Origin: Pseudomonas kermanshahensis
Lineage (GTDB): Bacteria; Pseudomonadota; Gammaproteobacteria; Pseudomonadales; Pseudomonadaceae
NCBI RefSeq assembly: GCF_014269205.2
Contig: NZ_JABWRY020000002.1
Location: forward strand, 275,501 to 339,500
DNA: 64,000 nucleotides
Direction: 5' to 3'
The notes beneath the pieces were generated by a model that had not been told where the DNA came from, did no database searches, and saw nothing but the letters and a program-made list of their open reading frames with translations. Positions 8,310 through 19,694 of this stretch are shown one piece after another; position 1 is the stretch's first letter; each line of letters opens with the position of its first letter. The position numbers and the translations under genes were made by a program.

Positions 8310-9602
8310 TCAGACCAGCTCTTTCAGCCGGTGCCAGAGCATCCCCAGTGCCAGCAGTGGCGAGCGCAGGTGCTTGCCGCCTGGGAAGGTGATGTGCGGC
8401 ACCTTGGCGAACAGGTCGAAGCGCCCGCTTTGCTGGCCACTGATGGCCTCGCCCAGCAGGCGCGCGGCCAGGTGGGTAGCGTTCAGCCCATGGCCGGAGT
8501 ATGCCTGGGCGTAATAGACATTCGGCTGGCTGGCCAAACGGCCGATCTGCGGCAGGCGGTTGGCGCCAATGCCGATCATGCCGCCCCATTGGAACTCGAT
8601 GCGCACATCGGCCAGGTGCGGGAAAACCTTGAGCATTTTCGGCCGCATGTAGGCGGCGATGTCTTGCGGGTCGCGGCCGGAATAGTGGCAGGCACCGCCG
8701 AACAGCAGCCGGTGGTCCGCAGACAGGCGATAGTAGTCCAGCGCTACGCGCTGATCGCACACGGCCATGTTCTGTGGCAGCAGTGTGCGCGCGCGTTCCT
8801 CGCCCAGTGGCTCGGTGGCAATGATGTAGCTGCCGGCGGGCAGCACCTTGCCGCCCAGCTCGCGGTTGAGGTCGTTGTGGTAGGCATTGCAGCACAGCAC
8901 GAGGGTCTTGGCGCGAACCTGGCCTTGAGCGGTGTGCACCTTGACCTCAGGGCCATACTCGATGCGGGTGACTTCCGACTGCTCATACAGGCGCACGCCC
9001 AGGCGGCTGGCTACGGCCGCCTCGCCAAGTGCCAGGTTGAGTGGGTGCAGGTGGCCCGAGCCCATGTCGATCAGGCCGCCGACATAGCACTCGGCGCCGA
9101 CCACGCTGTGGATATCGTCTTTGCCGACCAGGCGCAGCTCATGCTCGTAGCCCAAGCTGCGCAGTGCTTCAGCCTCTTCGGCAAAGCCCAGCAGCTCAGC
9201 AGGTTTATTGGCCAGGTCGCAGTAGCCCCAGGTCAGGTCGCAGGCGATGGCGTGGCGCTCGACCCGCTCGCGAACGATCTGCACGGCTTCCAGGCCCATC
9301 AGCTTCATGCTGCGCACGCCTTCTTCGCCGATCACCGGGAGGAACTGATCCAGGCCATGGCCGACCCCGCGGATGAGTTGCCCGCCGTTGCGCCCGCTGG
9401 CGCCCCAGCCGAGCTTGCGGGCTTCCAGCAGGATCACCGAGAGGCCACGTTCGGCCAGTTCGATGGCGGTGTTCAGGCCTGAATAGCCGCCGCCGACGAT
9501 GCACACGTCGGCGCTGTGCTCGCCTTGCAGGAAAGCGTGGTCGGGGTGGGGCGCGCTGCTGGCGGCGTAATAGGAGGCGGCGTGCTGCGCGCTGTGGATC
9601 AT
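8310..9602 (-). CDS. pauB: FAD-dependent oxidoreductase, gamma-glutamylputrescine oxidase type (PuuB/PauB4)
   Basis: A 430-residue DAO-family flavoprotein. The N-terminal dinucleotide fold is VCIVGGGYSGLNTAIELAER, with E of LLEARKLGWGASGRNGG contacting the ribose; the C-terminus has GGMIGIGANRLPQIG and YAQAYSGHGLNATH. The family oxidises gamma-glutamyl-polyamines or related amines to aldehydes, releasing amine and hydrogen peroxide. The start at 9602 (MIHSAQHAAS) gives a normal-length protein. Its location between pauC and lrp/dad matches pauB4 (PA5309) in P. aeruginosa. PauC would take the aldehyde product. Specific polyamine unknown. Confidence 0.85.
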   Translation of the reverse strand: MIHSAQHAASYYAASSAPHPDHAFLQGEHSADVCIVGGGYSGLNTAIELAERGLSVILLEARKLGWGASGRNGGQLIRGVGHGLDQFLPVIGEEGVRSMKLMGLEAVQIVRERVERHAIACDLTWGYCDLANKPAELLGFAEEAEALRSLGYEHELRLVGKDDIHSVVGAECYVGGLIDMGSGHLHPLNLALGEAAVASRLGVRLYEQSEVTRIEYGPEVKVHTAQGQVRAKTLVLCCNAYHNDLNRELGGKVLPAGSYIIATEPLGEERARTLLPQNMAVCDQRVALDYYRLSADHRLLFGGACHYSGRDPQDIAAYMRPKMLKVFPHLADVRIEFQWGGMIGIGANRLPQIGRLASQPNVYYAQAYSGHGLNATHLAARLLGEAISGQQSGRFDLFAKVPHITFPGGKHLRSPLLALGMLWHRLKELV

Positions 9603-9668
9603 GGGGCAGGTCCTGGGCAGGAAAACAGAAGGGGGAGGATAAGCTGGGGTTTTGTGGTGGGGCAACTG

Positions 9669-9760
9669 GCCCAATCGCCGGCAAGCCGGCTCCCACCGGG
9701 GCTGCACTGCCCTTGAGATAAGCGGTGTACTGGTGGGAGCCGGCTTGCCGGCGATTGGCC
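9669..9760. repeat. REP pair (variant with GCCGGCAAGCCGGC core)
   Basis: Left arm CCAATCGCCGGCAAGCCGGC/TCCCACC, right arm its inverse (GGTGGGAGCCGG/CTTGCCGGCGATTGG). This is the ATCGCCGGCAAG subfamily, also seen at 16661 and 58371, distinct from the TTCGCGGGCAAG subfamily. Confidence 0.85.
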
Positions 9761-9796
9761 CTATAATTCGACCTCGACCCTCATTGTGTACCCGCC

Positions 9797-10150
9797 ATGT
9801 CCTGCAACCGCCACAAGATCCACTTCCTGCGCGAGCTCATCCCCTCATTCGAGTGCGAGCCCGGTTGCCACGATTGCTGCGGTCCGGTCACCACGTCCAC
9901 CGAAGAAATGGCCCGCCTGCCGCGCAAGACCGAGGCGGAGCAGGCCGCTGCGCTGGAGCACCTGGACTGCGTGCACCTGGGCCCCAATGGTTGCACGGTG
10001 TATGAAGAGCGGCCGATGATCTGCCGCCTGTTCGGCACCACCCCGCGCATGGCCTGCCCGCGCGGTCGCGGCCCTGAACAGATGATCGAGCCCGAGGCCG
10101 AGCAGCTCGTTCACCAGTTCATCGCCACCACCCGCCAAGTGCTGGTCTAG
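9797..10150 (+). CDS. YkgJ-family cysteine-cluster protein
   Basis: A 117-residue protein with the cysteine signature of the CxxCxxCC (YkgJ/UPF0153) family: CEPGCHDCC near residue 20, then DCVHLGPNGC, RPMICRLFG and MACPRG. Eight Cys residues in these positions probably bind a zinc ion or an iron-sulfur cluster. Function is unproven in this family. It is monocistronic and convergent with lrp, whose stop codon is only a few bases away. Confidence 0.82.
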   Translation: MSCNRHKIHFLRELIPSFECEPGCHDCCGPVTTSTEEMARLPRKTEAEQAAALEHLDCVHLGPNGCTVYEERPMICRLFGTTPRMACPRGRGPEQMIEPEAEQLVHQFIATTRQVLV

Positions 10151-10152
10151 CC

Positions 10153-10641
10153 TCAGTCCGGAATCGGCAGGCAGAGGCTCTCTTTTACCTCCTCCATCAC
10201 GATGTAGCTCTTCGACTCGCGCACGTGCGGCAGCTTGAGCAGGATGTCGCCCAGCAGCTTGCGGTACGAGGCCATTTCCGAGATGCGCGCTTTCACCAGG
10301 TAGTCGAAGTCGCCTGAGACCAGGTGGCACTCCAGCACATGGGGCAGCTTGAGCACGGCGCGGCGGAACTCCTCGAAGGTGTCGCCAGACTTGTAGTCCA
10401 GGCTGATTTCGACGAACACCAGCAAGCTGCCCTTCAGGTGCTGCGGGTTGAGCCGGGCGTTGTAGCCCATGATGATGCCCTCGCGCTCCAGGCGGCGGAC
10501 GCGCTCGGTGCACGGGGTGGTGGAAAGCCCAACTTTCTCGCCCAGTTCGGTGAAGGAAATACGGCCGTCATTCTGCAGGACCCGCAGTATGTTGCGGTCG
10601 ATCTTGTCCAGTTCACGCTTGCTCTGGTGCTGGGTTCTCAT
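10153..10641 (-). CDS. lrp: Lrp/AsnC-family regulator (DadR-type Lrp)
   Basis: A 162-residue Lrp/AsnC regulator. The HTH is at residues 12-60 (LDKIDRNILRVLQNDGRISF then LSTTPCTERVRRLE), followed by the RAM ligand-binding domain with VSGDFDYLVKAR. Start at 10641 (MRTQHQSKRELDK) gives the family's normal length; the frame extends further upstream but without support. It is divergent from dadA, as in P. aeruginosa where the same regulator activates dadAX with L-alanine as the signal. It therefore probably controls D/L-alanine use here too. Confidence 0.92.
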   Translation of the reverse strand: MRTQHQSKRELDKIDRNILRVLQNDGRISFTELGEKVGLSTTPCTERVRRLEREGIIMGYNARLNPQHLKGSLLVFVEISLDYKSGDTFEEFRRAVLKLPHVLECHLVSGDFDYLVKARISEMASYRKLLGDILLKLPHVRESKSYIVMEEVKESLCLPIPD

Positions 10642-10796
10642 AGGGGATGCCCCTCCGTGAAAGGCAATATTGCCGAGAATTCTCGCCAAATATAGGCTTT
10701 TATATAGTGAATTGCACTGGTCTGTAATTTTTATACTGCGCGCATCCATGCCATTTCAACAAAAGACTGCGGTGCGCCGCGTGCGAGGGATCAACA

Positions 10797-12101
10797 ATGC
10801 GAGTTCTGGTACTTGGTAGCGGTGTCATCGGAACCGCCAGTGCCTATTATCTGGCCCGGCAAGGTTTTGAAGTGACGGTGGTCGACCGCCAGCCAGCGGC
10901 GGCCATGGAAACCAGCTTCGCCAACGCAGGCCAGATCTCGCCCGGCTATGCCTCGCCCTGGGCTGCCCCGGGTGTGCCGCTCAAAGCCATCAAGTGGCTG
11001 CTCGAACGCCATGCGCCACTGGCCATCAAGCTCACCGGCGACGTTGACCAGTACCTGTGGATGGCACAGATGCTGCGCAACTGCACCGCCAGCCGCTATG
11101 CGGTGAACAAGGAGCGCATGGTGCGCCTGTCCGAGTACAGCCGCGACTGCCTCGACGAGCTGCGCGCCGAAACCGGCATCGCCTACGAAAGCCGCACCTT
11201 GGGCACTACCCAGTTGTTCCGCACCCAGGCTCAGGTCGATGCCGCAGCCAAGGACATCGCTGTGCTCGAACAGTCCGGCGTGCCTTATGAACTGCTCGAC
11301 CGCGATGGCATTGCTCGCGTCGAACCGGCCCTGGCCGGGGTAAAAGACATCCTCGCCGGTGCACTGCGTCTGCCCAACGACCAGACCGGCGATTGCCAGC
11401 TGTTCACCACCAAGCTCGCCGACATGGCGCAGAAGCTGGGTGTGGAGTTCCGCTTTGGCCAGGACATCCAGCGCCTGGACTTTGCCGGTGACCGCATCAA
11501 CGGTGTATGGATCGACGGCAAGCTGGAAACCGCCGACCGCTACGTGCTGGCCCTGGGCAGCTACTCGCCGCAAATGCTCAAGCCACTGGGCATCAAGGCG
11601 CCGGTCTACCCGCTCAAGGGTTACTCGCTGACCGTGCCGATCACCAACGCCGAGATGGCGCCGACGTCGACCATTCTCGACGAGACCTACAAGGTTGCCA
11701 TCACCCGGTTCGACAACCGCATCCGCGTTGGCGGCATGGCTGAGATCGCCGGTTTTGACCTGTCGCTCAACCCGCGTCGGCGCGAAACGCTGGAGATGAT
11801 CGTCAACGACCTTTATCCTCGCGGCGGTGACCTGAGCCAAGCCAGTTTCTGGACCGGCCTGCGCCCGGCCACCCCGGACGGTACGCCGATCGTGGGTGCC
11901 ACAGTGTTCCGTAACCTGTTCCTCAACACAGGCCACGGCACCTTGGGCTGGACCATGGCGTGCGGCTCCGGTCGCCTGCTGGCAGACCTGATTGCACGTA
12001 AAAAGCCGCAGATCAGTGCCGAAGGGCTGGATATTTCCCGGTATGGCAACAGCCGGGAAGTGGCCAAGCACGGGCAGACCGCGCCCGTTCACCAGCAATA
12101 A
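10797..12101 (+). CDS. dadA: D-amino acid dehydrogenase small subunit
   Basis: A 434-residue membrane-associated flavoprotein that oxidises D-alanine and other D-amino acids to 2-oxo acids and ammonia, passing electrons to the respiratory chain. FAD binding is shown by [20 protein letters not shown], plus [10 protein letters not shown] and the C-terminal [18 protein letters not shown]. The length is that of E. coli and Pseudomonas DadA. GAGGGATCAACA precedes the ATG. It is divergent from lrp and followed by alanine racemase, giving a racemase-plus-dehydrogenase route for L-alanine. P. aeruginosa has a RidA-family gene between the two; here only a REP pair lies between them. Confidence 0.96.
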   Translation: MRVLVLGSGVIGTASAYYLARQGFEVTVVDRQPAAAMETSFANAGQISPGYASPWAAPGVPLKAIKWLLERHAPLAIKLTGDVDQYLWMAQMLRNCTASRYAVNKERMVRLSEYSRDCLDELRAETGIAYESRTLGTTQLFRTQAQVDAAAKDIAVLEQSGVPYELLDRDGIARVEPALAGVKDILAGALRLPNDQTGDCQLFTTKLADMAQKLGVEFRFGQDIQRLDFAGDRINGVWIDGKLETADRYVLALGSYSPQMLKPLGIKAPVYPLKGYSLTVPITNAEMAPTSTILDETYKVAITRFDNRIRVGGMAEIAGFDLSLNPRRRETLEMIVNDLYPRGGDLSQASFWTGLRPATPDGTPIVGATVFRNLFLNTGHGTLGWTMACGSGRLLADLIARKKPQISAEGLDISRYGNSREVAKHGQTAPVHQQ

Positions 12102-12112
12102 GTTCACCTGTA

Positions 12113-12207
12113 CCGGCCTCTTCGCGGGCAAGCCCGCTCCCACAGGGACCGCACAGCTATCGAACACTGTGCAGTACCTGTGGGAGCGGGCTTGCCCGCG
12201 AAGAAGC
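12113..12207. repeat. REP pair (putida type) between dadA and alr
   Basis: CCTCTTCGCGGGCAAGCCCG/CTCCCACAGG faces its inverse CCTGTGGGAGCGGGCTTGCC/CGCGAAGAAG. Its position inside the presumed dad operon suggests 3' stabilisation or attenuation, not full separation. Confidence 0.9.
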
Positions 12208-12248
12208 AGACACTGTTTTTAAACTGAACCACCATAAGGCATGCCGCC

Positions 12249-13322
12249 ATGCGTCCCGCCCGCGCCCTGATCGACCTCCAGGCCCTGCGCCACAACTACC
12301 GCCTCGCCCGTGAACTGACCGGCGCCAAAGCCCTTGCCGTGATCAAGGCCGATGCCTACGGCCATGGCGCGGTGCGTTGCGCCCTGGCGCTGGAAGCCGA
12401 AGCCGACGGCTTTGCCGTGGCCTGCATCGAAGAAGCCCTGGAGCTGCGCGCCGCGGGCATCAAAGCCCCCATTTTGCTGCTCGAAGGTTTTTTCGAGGCC
12501 AGCGAGCTGGCGCTGATCGCCGAGCACGACCTGTGGTGCGTGGTGCATTCGCTGTGGCAACTCGAAGCGATCGAAAAGACCCAGGTGCACAAGCCACTGA
12601 CGATCTGGCTGAAGCTCGACAGCGGCATGCACCGCGTCGGCCTGCACCCCAAGGATTACCACGAGGCGTATCAGCGCCTGCTGGCCAGCGGCAAGGTGGT
12701 GCGCATCGTACTGATGAGCCACTTCGCCCGTGCCGACGAACTGGACGCCGACGCCACCGCCGAGCAGATCGCGGTGTTCGAGGCTGCGCGTCAGGGCCTG
12801 GCCGCCGAGTGCAGCCTGCGCAACTCGCCCGGCGTGTTGGCGTGGCCACAAGCTGGCGGCGACTGGGTACGCCCAGGCCTCATGCTGTATGGCGCCACCC
12901 CCTTCGAAGTCGCCCAGGCCGAGGCGCAACGCCTGCAACCGGTGATGACCTTGCAATCGCGCGTCATCAGCGTGCGCGAACTGCCCGCCGGTGAGCCGGT
13001 TGGCTACGGCGCCAAGTTCACCAGCCCGCGGCCGACCCGTGTCGGCGTGGTTGCCATGGGCTACGCCGATGGCTACCCGCGCCAAGCCCCCAATGGCACC
13101 CCGGTGATGGTCGCCGGCAAGCGCGCCCAGCTGATCGGCCGGGTCTCGATGGACATGCTCTGCATCGACCTGACCGATGTGCCTGAGGCTAACATCGGCA
13201 GCCCGGTAGAGCTGTGGGGCAAGCAGGTGCTGGCCAGCGAAGTGGCTGCGCAGGCCGGCACCATCCCCTACCAGATCTTCTGCAACCTGAAGCGGGTGCC
13301 GAAAGACTACTGCGGTGAGTAA
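12249..13322 (+). CDS. dadX: Alanine racemase, catabolic
   Basis: A 357-residue fold-type III PLP enzyme interconverting L- and D-alanine. The PLP lysine is Lys33 in [12 protein letters not shown], and the second catalytic base is Tyr253 in [11 protein letters not shown]. It supplies D-alanine to DadA and also to peptidoglycan precursors. Position after dadA supports the catabolic DadX paralogue; a biosynthetic alr could exist elsewhere in the chromosome. The ATG at 12249 directly follows GCATGCCGCC; the ribosome-binding site is weak, consistent with partial coupling to upstream transcription. Confidence 0.95.
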   Translation: MRPARALIDLQALRHNYRLARELTGAKALAVIKADAYGHGAVRCALALEAEADGFAVACIEEALELRAAGIKAPILLLEGFFEASELALIAEHDLWCVVHSLWQLEAIEKTQVHKPLTIWLKLDSGMHRVGLHPKDYHEAYQRLLASGKVVRIVLMSHFARADELDADATAEQIAVFEAARQGLAAECSLRNSPGVLAWPQAGGDWVRPGLMLYGATPFEVAQAEAQRLQPVMTLQSRVISVRELPAGEPVGYGAKFTSPRPTRVGVVAMGYADGYPRQAPNGTPVMVAGKRAQLIGRVSMDMLCIDLTDVPEANIGSPVELWGKQVLASEVAAQAGTIPYQIFCNLKRVPKDYCGE

Positions 13323-13445
13323 GTGCGACGAATGAGACGCTGAAGCGGACAGCTTGAGGGGTGGTGTGTTGTAAATACTGAACGGCATTGCCATGATATC
13401 GTTCACATCCACCCCTATTTCTACCCGTTTCAGGAGGCTCCAGCT

Positions 13446-13994
13446 TTGGACGTCGGCGAACGACTGCAAGCCATCCGCAAGCTCAAGGGCCTGTCACAAC
13501 GTGAACTCGCCAAGCGCGCGGGCGTAACCAACAGCACCATCTCGATGATCGAGAAAAACAGCGTCAGCCCTTCGATCAGTTCGCTGCGCAAGGTGTTGAG
13601 CGGCATTCCGATGTCGATGGTCGAATTCTTTTCGGTCGAACTGGCTGTCGAGAGCCCGACGCAGATCGTCTACAAGGCCGATGAGCTGATCGATATCTCG
13701 GACGGCGCGGTGACCATGAAACTGGTGGGCAAGTCGCACCCCAACCGGGCCATCGCGTTTCTCACCGAGGTTTACCCACCGGGTGCCGACACCGGCGCCG
13801 AAATGCTCACCCACGACGGCGAAGAGACCGGCATCCTGCTCGAAGGCCGGCTTGAACTGGTGGTCGGCAACGAGGTGTTCATCCTCGAAGAAGGCGACAG
13901 TTACTACTTCGAAAGCACCCGCCCGCACCGCTTTCGCAACCCCTTCGACGCGCCTGCCCGGCTGATCAGCGCGGCGACGCCTTCAAACTTTTGA
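13446..13994 (+). CDS. pauR: XRE-family regulator with cupin domain (PauR/PuuR type)
   Basis: A 182-residue protein with an N-terminal XRE helix-turn-helix (LSQRELAKRAGVTNSTISMI, residues about 17-36) and a C-terminal cupin (VYPPGADTGAEM, ETGILLEGRLELV, EEGDSYYFESTRPHRF). This layout is that of PuuR of E. coli and PauR of P. aeruginosa, repressors of polyamine catabolism relieved by putrescine or cadaverine. The start is TTG at 13446, with CAGGAGG a few bases upstream; no ATG with such a site is present. Likely targets include pauB and pauC in this window. The neighbour order alr-regulator-cytochrome c5 matches PA5302-PA5301-PA5300. Confidence 0.88.
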   Translation: MDVGERLQAIRKLKGLSQRELAKRAGVTNSTISMIEKNSVSPSISSLRKVLSGIPMSMVEFFSVELAVESPTQIVYKADELIDISDGAVTMKLVGKSHPNRAIAFLTEVYPPGADTGAEMLTHDGEETGILLEGRLELVVGNEVFILEEGDSYYFESTRPHRFRNPFDAPARLISAATPSNF

Positions 13995-14130
13995 TCCAGC
14001 GCAGTGCATTGATTCGGCAATACCCCTTTCCTGTGTAGGGTCGTTTCACGGTCTCTGGGTTCCCGCTATACTTTTCAACGCTCGCCGACCCGTGGCCGCG
14101 AGCGTGATTAGCCACCATGAGGGTGTACGC

Positions 14131-14553
14131 GTGAACCAAATCAAGAAGATGCTGGCCGTACCAGCAGCCGTATTCGCCCTCTGGGCAATGAGCGCAACCG
14201 CTGCGACCAACGACGACATCGCCAAGCGCCTGGAGCCGGTTGGCCAAGTGTGCGTCCAAGGCCAGGAGTGCAAGGGCATGGAAGTGGCCGCGGCGGCAGG
14301 CGGCGGCGGTGCCAAGACGCCAGACGACATCATCGCCAAGCATTGCAATGCCTGCCATGGCACCGGCTTGCTCGGCGCGCCGAAAATCGGCGATACCGCC
14401 GCGTGGAAAGAACGCGCCGACCACCAGGGCGGCCTGGATGGCATCCTGGCCAAGGCCATTACCGGCATCAACGCCATGCCGCCTAAAGGCACGTGCGCTG
14501 ATTGCTCGGATGATGACCTGAAAGGGGCGATCAAGAAGATGTCGGGGTTGTGA
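14131..14553 (+). CDS. cycB: Cytochrome c5 family protein
   Basis: A 140-residue secreted monohaem cytochrome. Signal peptide KKMLAVPAAVFALWAMSATA, then one haem-binding CNACH with a Met ligand probably in INAMPPKG, and the extra Cys pair CADC typical of cytochrome c5. It acts as a periplasmic electron carrier. The start is taken as GTG at 14131 behind GAGGG; an ATG at 14149 would shorten the signal peptide. A Gly/Ala-rich linker (AAAAGGGGAK) precedes the haem domain. A terminator follows. Confidence 0.9.
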   Translation: MNQIKKMLAVPAAVFALWAMSATAATNDDIAKRLEPVGQVCVQGQECKGMEVAAAAGGGGAKTPDDIIAKHCNACHGTGLLGAPKIGDTAAWKERADHQGGLDGILAKAITGINAMPPKGTCADCSDDDLKGAIKKMSGL

Positions 14554-14571
14554 GTAACAGCTGAATTGCAC

Positions 14572-14604
14572 GAGGCCCGCCGTTGATGGCGGGCTTTGTT
14601 TTTG
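14572..14604 (+). terminator. Rho-independent terminator after cytochrome c5
   Basis: GGCCCGCC-GTTGAT-GGCGGGC stem followed by a T-rich tail (TTTGTTTTTG). Confidence 0.8.
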
Positions 14605-14613
14605 TGCTGGCTG

Positions 14614-14713
14614 TGCCGGCCCTTTCGCGGGTAAACCCGCTCCCACACGGACCTCACAGTCTTTGAATGCTGCGGTGTACCTGTGGGAGCGGGCTTGCCC
14701 CGCGAAGAGGCCC
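14614..14713. repeat. REP pair (putida type)
   Basis: CCCTTTCGCGGGTAAACCCG/CTCCCACA and inverse TGTGGGAGCGGGCTTGCCCC/GCGAAGAGG. Left arm carries GTAAACC in place of GCAAGCC, a common variant. Confidence 0.9.
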
Positions 14714-14781
14714 GCACAGGCAACCAACCCGCCATATCCCATGTCCAACCCCTGACCCCATGGAAGACTCAGGAGGCCAAG

Positions 14782-16638
14782 ATGCACCTCTGCGCCATCG
14801 ATCAGGCTGTCGAGCAGGTCTTGTCACGCCTGCCGGCCCATATCCACATGGGCCTGCCACTGGGCCTTGGTAAACCCAACGCCTTCGTCAACGCCCTGTA
14901 CGCCCGAGTGCGCGACCTGCCCGAACGTCGCCTGACGATCTACACCGCCCTCAGCCTCGGCCGCCCGCCACTGGGTGATGGCCTGCAGCGGCGCTTTCTC
15001 GAGCCCTTCGTCGAGCGTGTTTTTGCCGACTACGAAGAGCTCACTTACCTCGCCGACCTGCGCAACGACTGCCTGCCACCGAACATCCGCGTCGAGCAGT
15101 TCTTCATGCAGCCCGGCAGCCTGCTGCACAGCGAGACTGCCCAGCAGGACTACATCAGCAGCAACTACAGCCACGCCGCTCGCGACATCAACGCCAAGGG
15201 CCTGAACCTGATTGCCCAGCTGGTGGCTGCCACGCCAGAAAAGCCCGTGCACCTGAGCCTGGCCTGCAACCCCGACATCACCCTCGACCTGCTGCCGATG
15301 ATCGCCAAGCGCCGCGCGGCCGGCGAGACCATTCTCATGCTCGGGCAGGTTCATGCCGAACTGCCCTACATGCCGGGTGATGCGGAGCTGAGCATCGACG
15401 CCTTCGACCTGCTGATTGACGAGGTGGAGCAACGTCGGCTGTTCTCTACGCCAAACATGCCGGTCAACACCCAGGACCACTGCATTGGCCTGCACGCCAG
15501 CACCCTGGTGCGCGATGGCGGCACCTTGCAGATCGGCATTGGCGCCATGGGCGATGCCGTAGCCGCCGCGTTGCTGGCCAGGCAGGGCGACAACGCCGGC
15601 TACCGGGCCTTGATGGATGAACTGGATGCCGGCCCGTGGCAGGCCCTGATCGAGCGCGAAGGGGGGCTGGATGCCTTCGCCCAAGGCCTCTACGGTTGCA
15701 GCGAGATGTTCGTCAACGGCCTGCTGGCGCTGGCCGAGGCAGGCGTGGTGCGGCGCCCGGCGGACGAGCAGGGCGTGCTGGTGCATGGCGGGTTTTTCCT
15801 TGGCCCGCGGGCGTTCTACCAACGCTTGCGCGAAATGCCGCTGGAGCAGCGCGCACGCTTTGCCATGACGCGGATCAGCTACATCAACGAGCTGTATGGC
15901 CAAGAGGAACTGAAACGCCGCCAACGTCGGGATGCCCGCTTCATCAACACCGTGTTCACCATGACCTTGCTCGGCGCGGGGGTTGCCGACCAGCTGGAGG
16001 ATGGCCGTGTGCTCAGCGGCGTGGGCGGGCAGTACAACTTCGTCGCCCAAGGCCACGCGCTGGAGGGTGGGCGCTCGATTTTGCTGCTGCGCAGTTGGCG
16101 TGAGGCGGGCGGGCAGGTGACGTCCAACCTGCTCTGGCAGTACGGCCACTGCACCATTCCCCGGCATTTGCGTGACATCGTGGTAACCGAGTACGGCATC
16201 GCCGATTTGCGTGGGCAGACGGACAGTGAGGTGATTGCGCGGCTGCTGGCGGTCAGTGACTCACGCTTCCAGGGCGAGCTGATGGCGCAGGCCAAGCAGG
16301 CCGGCAAGCTGGCCAAGGATTTCGAGCTGGAAGCCCGCTTCACTGACAATACGCCGGAGCGGCTCGAGGCTATCCGGGCACGGCATGCAGGGTTGTTTCC
16401 GGAGTATCCGCTGGGGACTGATTTCACGGCTGAGGAGCGGGACTTGCTGCGGGCGCTGAACTGGTTGAAGAGCAAGTTCAGGCTGAGCGAGGCGCTGGAG
16501 CTGGGGAAGGCCGCGCTGGATGCGCCGGGGCCGGAGGGGTATGAGGGGCACCTGAAGCGGATGGGGCTGGACGCTCCGCAGGGATTGAAGGAAGAGTTGT
16601 ATCAGCGGCTTTTGCTGGCAGGGTTGGCGGCGCCCTGA
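14782..16638 (+). CDS. Acetyl-CoA hydrolase/transferase family protein
   Basis: A 618-residue protein of the acetyl-CoA hydrolase/CoA-transferase family, longer than the typical 500-residue SucC/Ach1 members. The C-terminal domain contains TRISYINELYG, RRQRRDARFINTVF, VLSGVGGQYNFVAQ and VVTEYGIADLRGQ, all diagnostic of the AcetylCoA_hyd_C domain; the EYGIADLRG stretch is near the CoA site. It should transfer or hydrolyse short-chain acyl-CoA, possibly recycling acetate or succinate. ATG at 14782 has AGGAGG five bases upstream, whereas the open frame reaches back into a REP element. Substrate not identifiable. Confidence 0.86.
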   Translation: MHLCAIDQAVEQVLSRLPAHIHMGLPLGLGKPNAFVNALYARVRDLPERRLTIYTALSLGRPPLGDGLQRRFLEPFVERVFADYEELTYLADLRNDCLPPNIRVEQFFMQPGSLLHSETAQQDYISSNYSHAARDINAKGLNLIAQLVAATPEKPVHLSLACNPDITLDLLPMIAKRRAAGETILMLGQVHAELPYMPGDAELSIDAFDLLIDEVEQRRLFSTPNMPVNTQDHCIGLHASTLVRDGGTLQIGIGAMGDAVAAALLARQGDNAGYRALMDELDAGPWQALIEREGGLDAFAQGLYGCSEMFVNGLLALAEAGVVRRPADEQGVLVHGGFFLGPRAFYQRLREMPLEQRARFAMTRISYINELYGQEELKRRQRRDARFINTVFTMTLLGAGVADQLEDGRVLSGVGGQYNFVAQGHALEGGRSILLLRSWREAGGQVTSNLLWQYGHCTIPRHLRDIVVTEYGIADLRGQTDSEVIARLLAVSDSRFQGELMAQAKQAGKLAKDFELEARFTDNTPERLEAIRARHAGLFPEYPLGTDFTAEERDLLRALNWLKSKFRLSEALELGKAALDAPGPEGYEGHLKRMGLDAPQGLKEELYQRLLLAGLAAP

Positions 16639-16660
16639 AGATTGCCGGGGCTGCTTTGCA

Positions 16661-16752
16661 GCCCATCGCCGGCAAGCCAGCTCCCACAGGAACTTCACGA
16701 GGCCGCGCCTTGTGCAGTACCTGTGGGAGCCGGCTTGCCGGCGATGGGGCCG
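16661..16752. repeat. REP pair (ATCGCCGGCAAG subfamily)
   Basis: CCATCGCCGGCAAGCCAGCT/CCCACAGG and inverse CCTGTGGGAGCCGGCTTGCC/GGCGATGGGG between the convergent acyl-CoA gene and xpt. Confidence 0.88.
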
Positions 16753-16760
16753 GTACAGGC

Positions 16761-19408
<2,648 letters not shown>

Positions 19409-19694
19409 GCTAGAAACCGGGGGTCGCCAGAAAATAGCCGCGCATTCTAACAGGCATGGGCCGGTAATGGCGCGACCGTCTGACGTCTGAGTCAGACTTT
19501 TATCAGTGCATAAGTATTAGTCAGGCTCATGCTATTCACCGAAAAAATCCTATTTGCCGGTTGGCCTGGTTTCGCGCACGATGCACGACGAAATGTGTCG
19601 TTGCCTACATATATAAAAGCGTAAATCATTTTCATTCATGCAGTGGCATACTTGGCCTCTGCCGTTGCACCCGCCCATGCCCTAAGGAGCCCGC

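Noticed and set aside
8331..9482. 383-codon plus-strand frame across pauB
   Set aside because: Shadow of the FAD oxidoreductase on the minus strand; no family resemblance.
3448..16752. Repeated palindromes that could suggest a CRISPR array
   Set aside because: The repeats are single inverted pairs spread kilobases apart with no regular spacers and no cas genes; they are REP elements.
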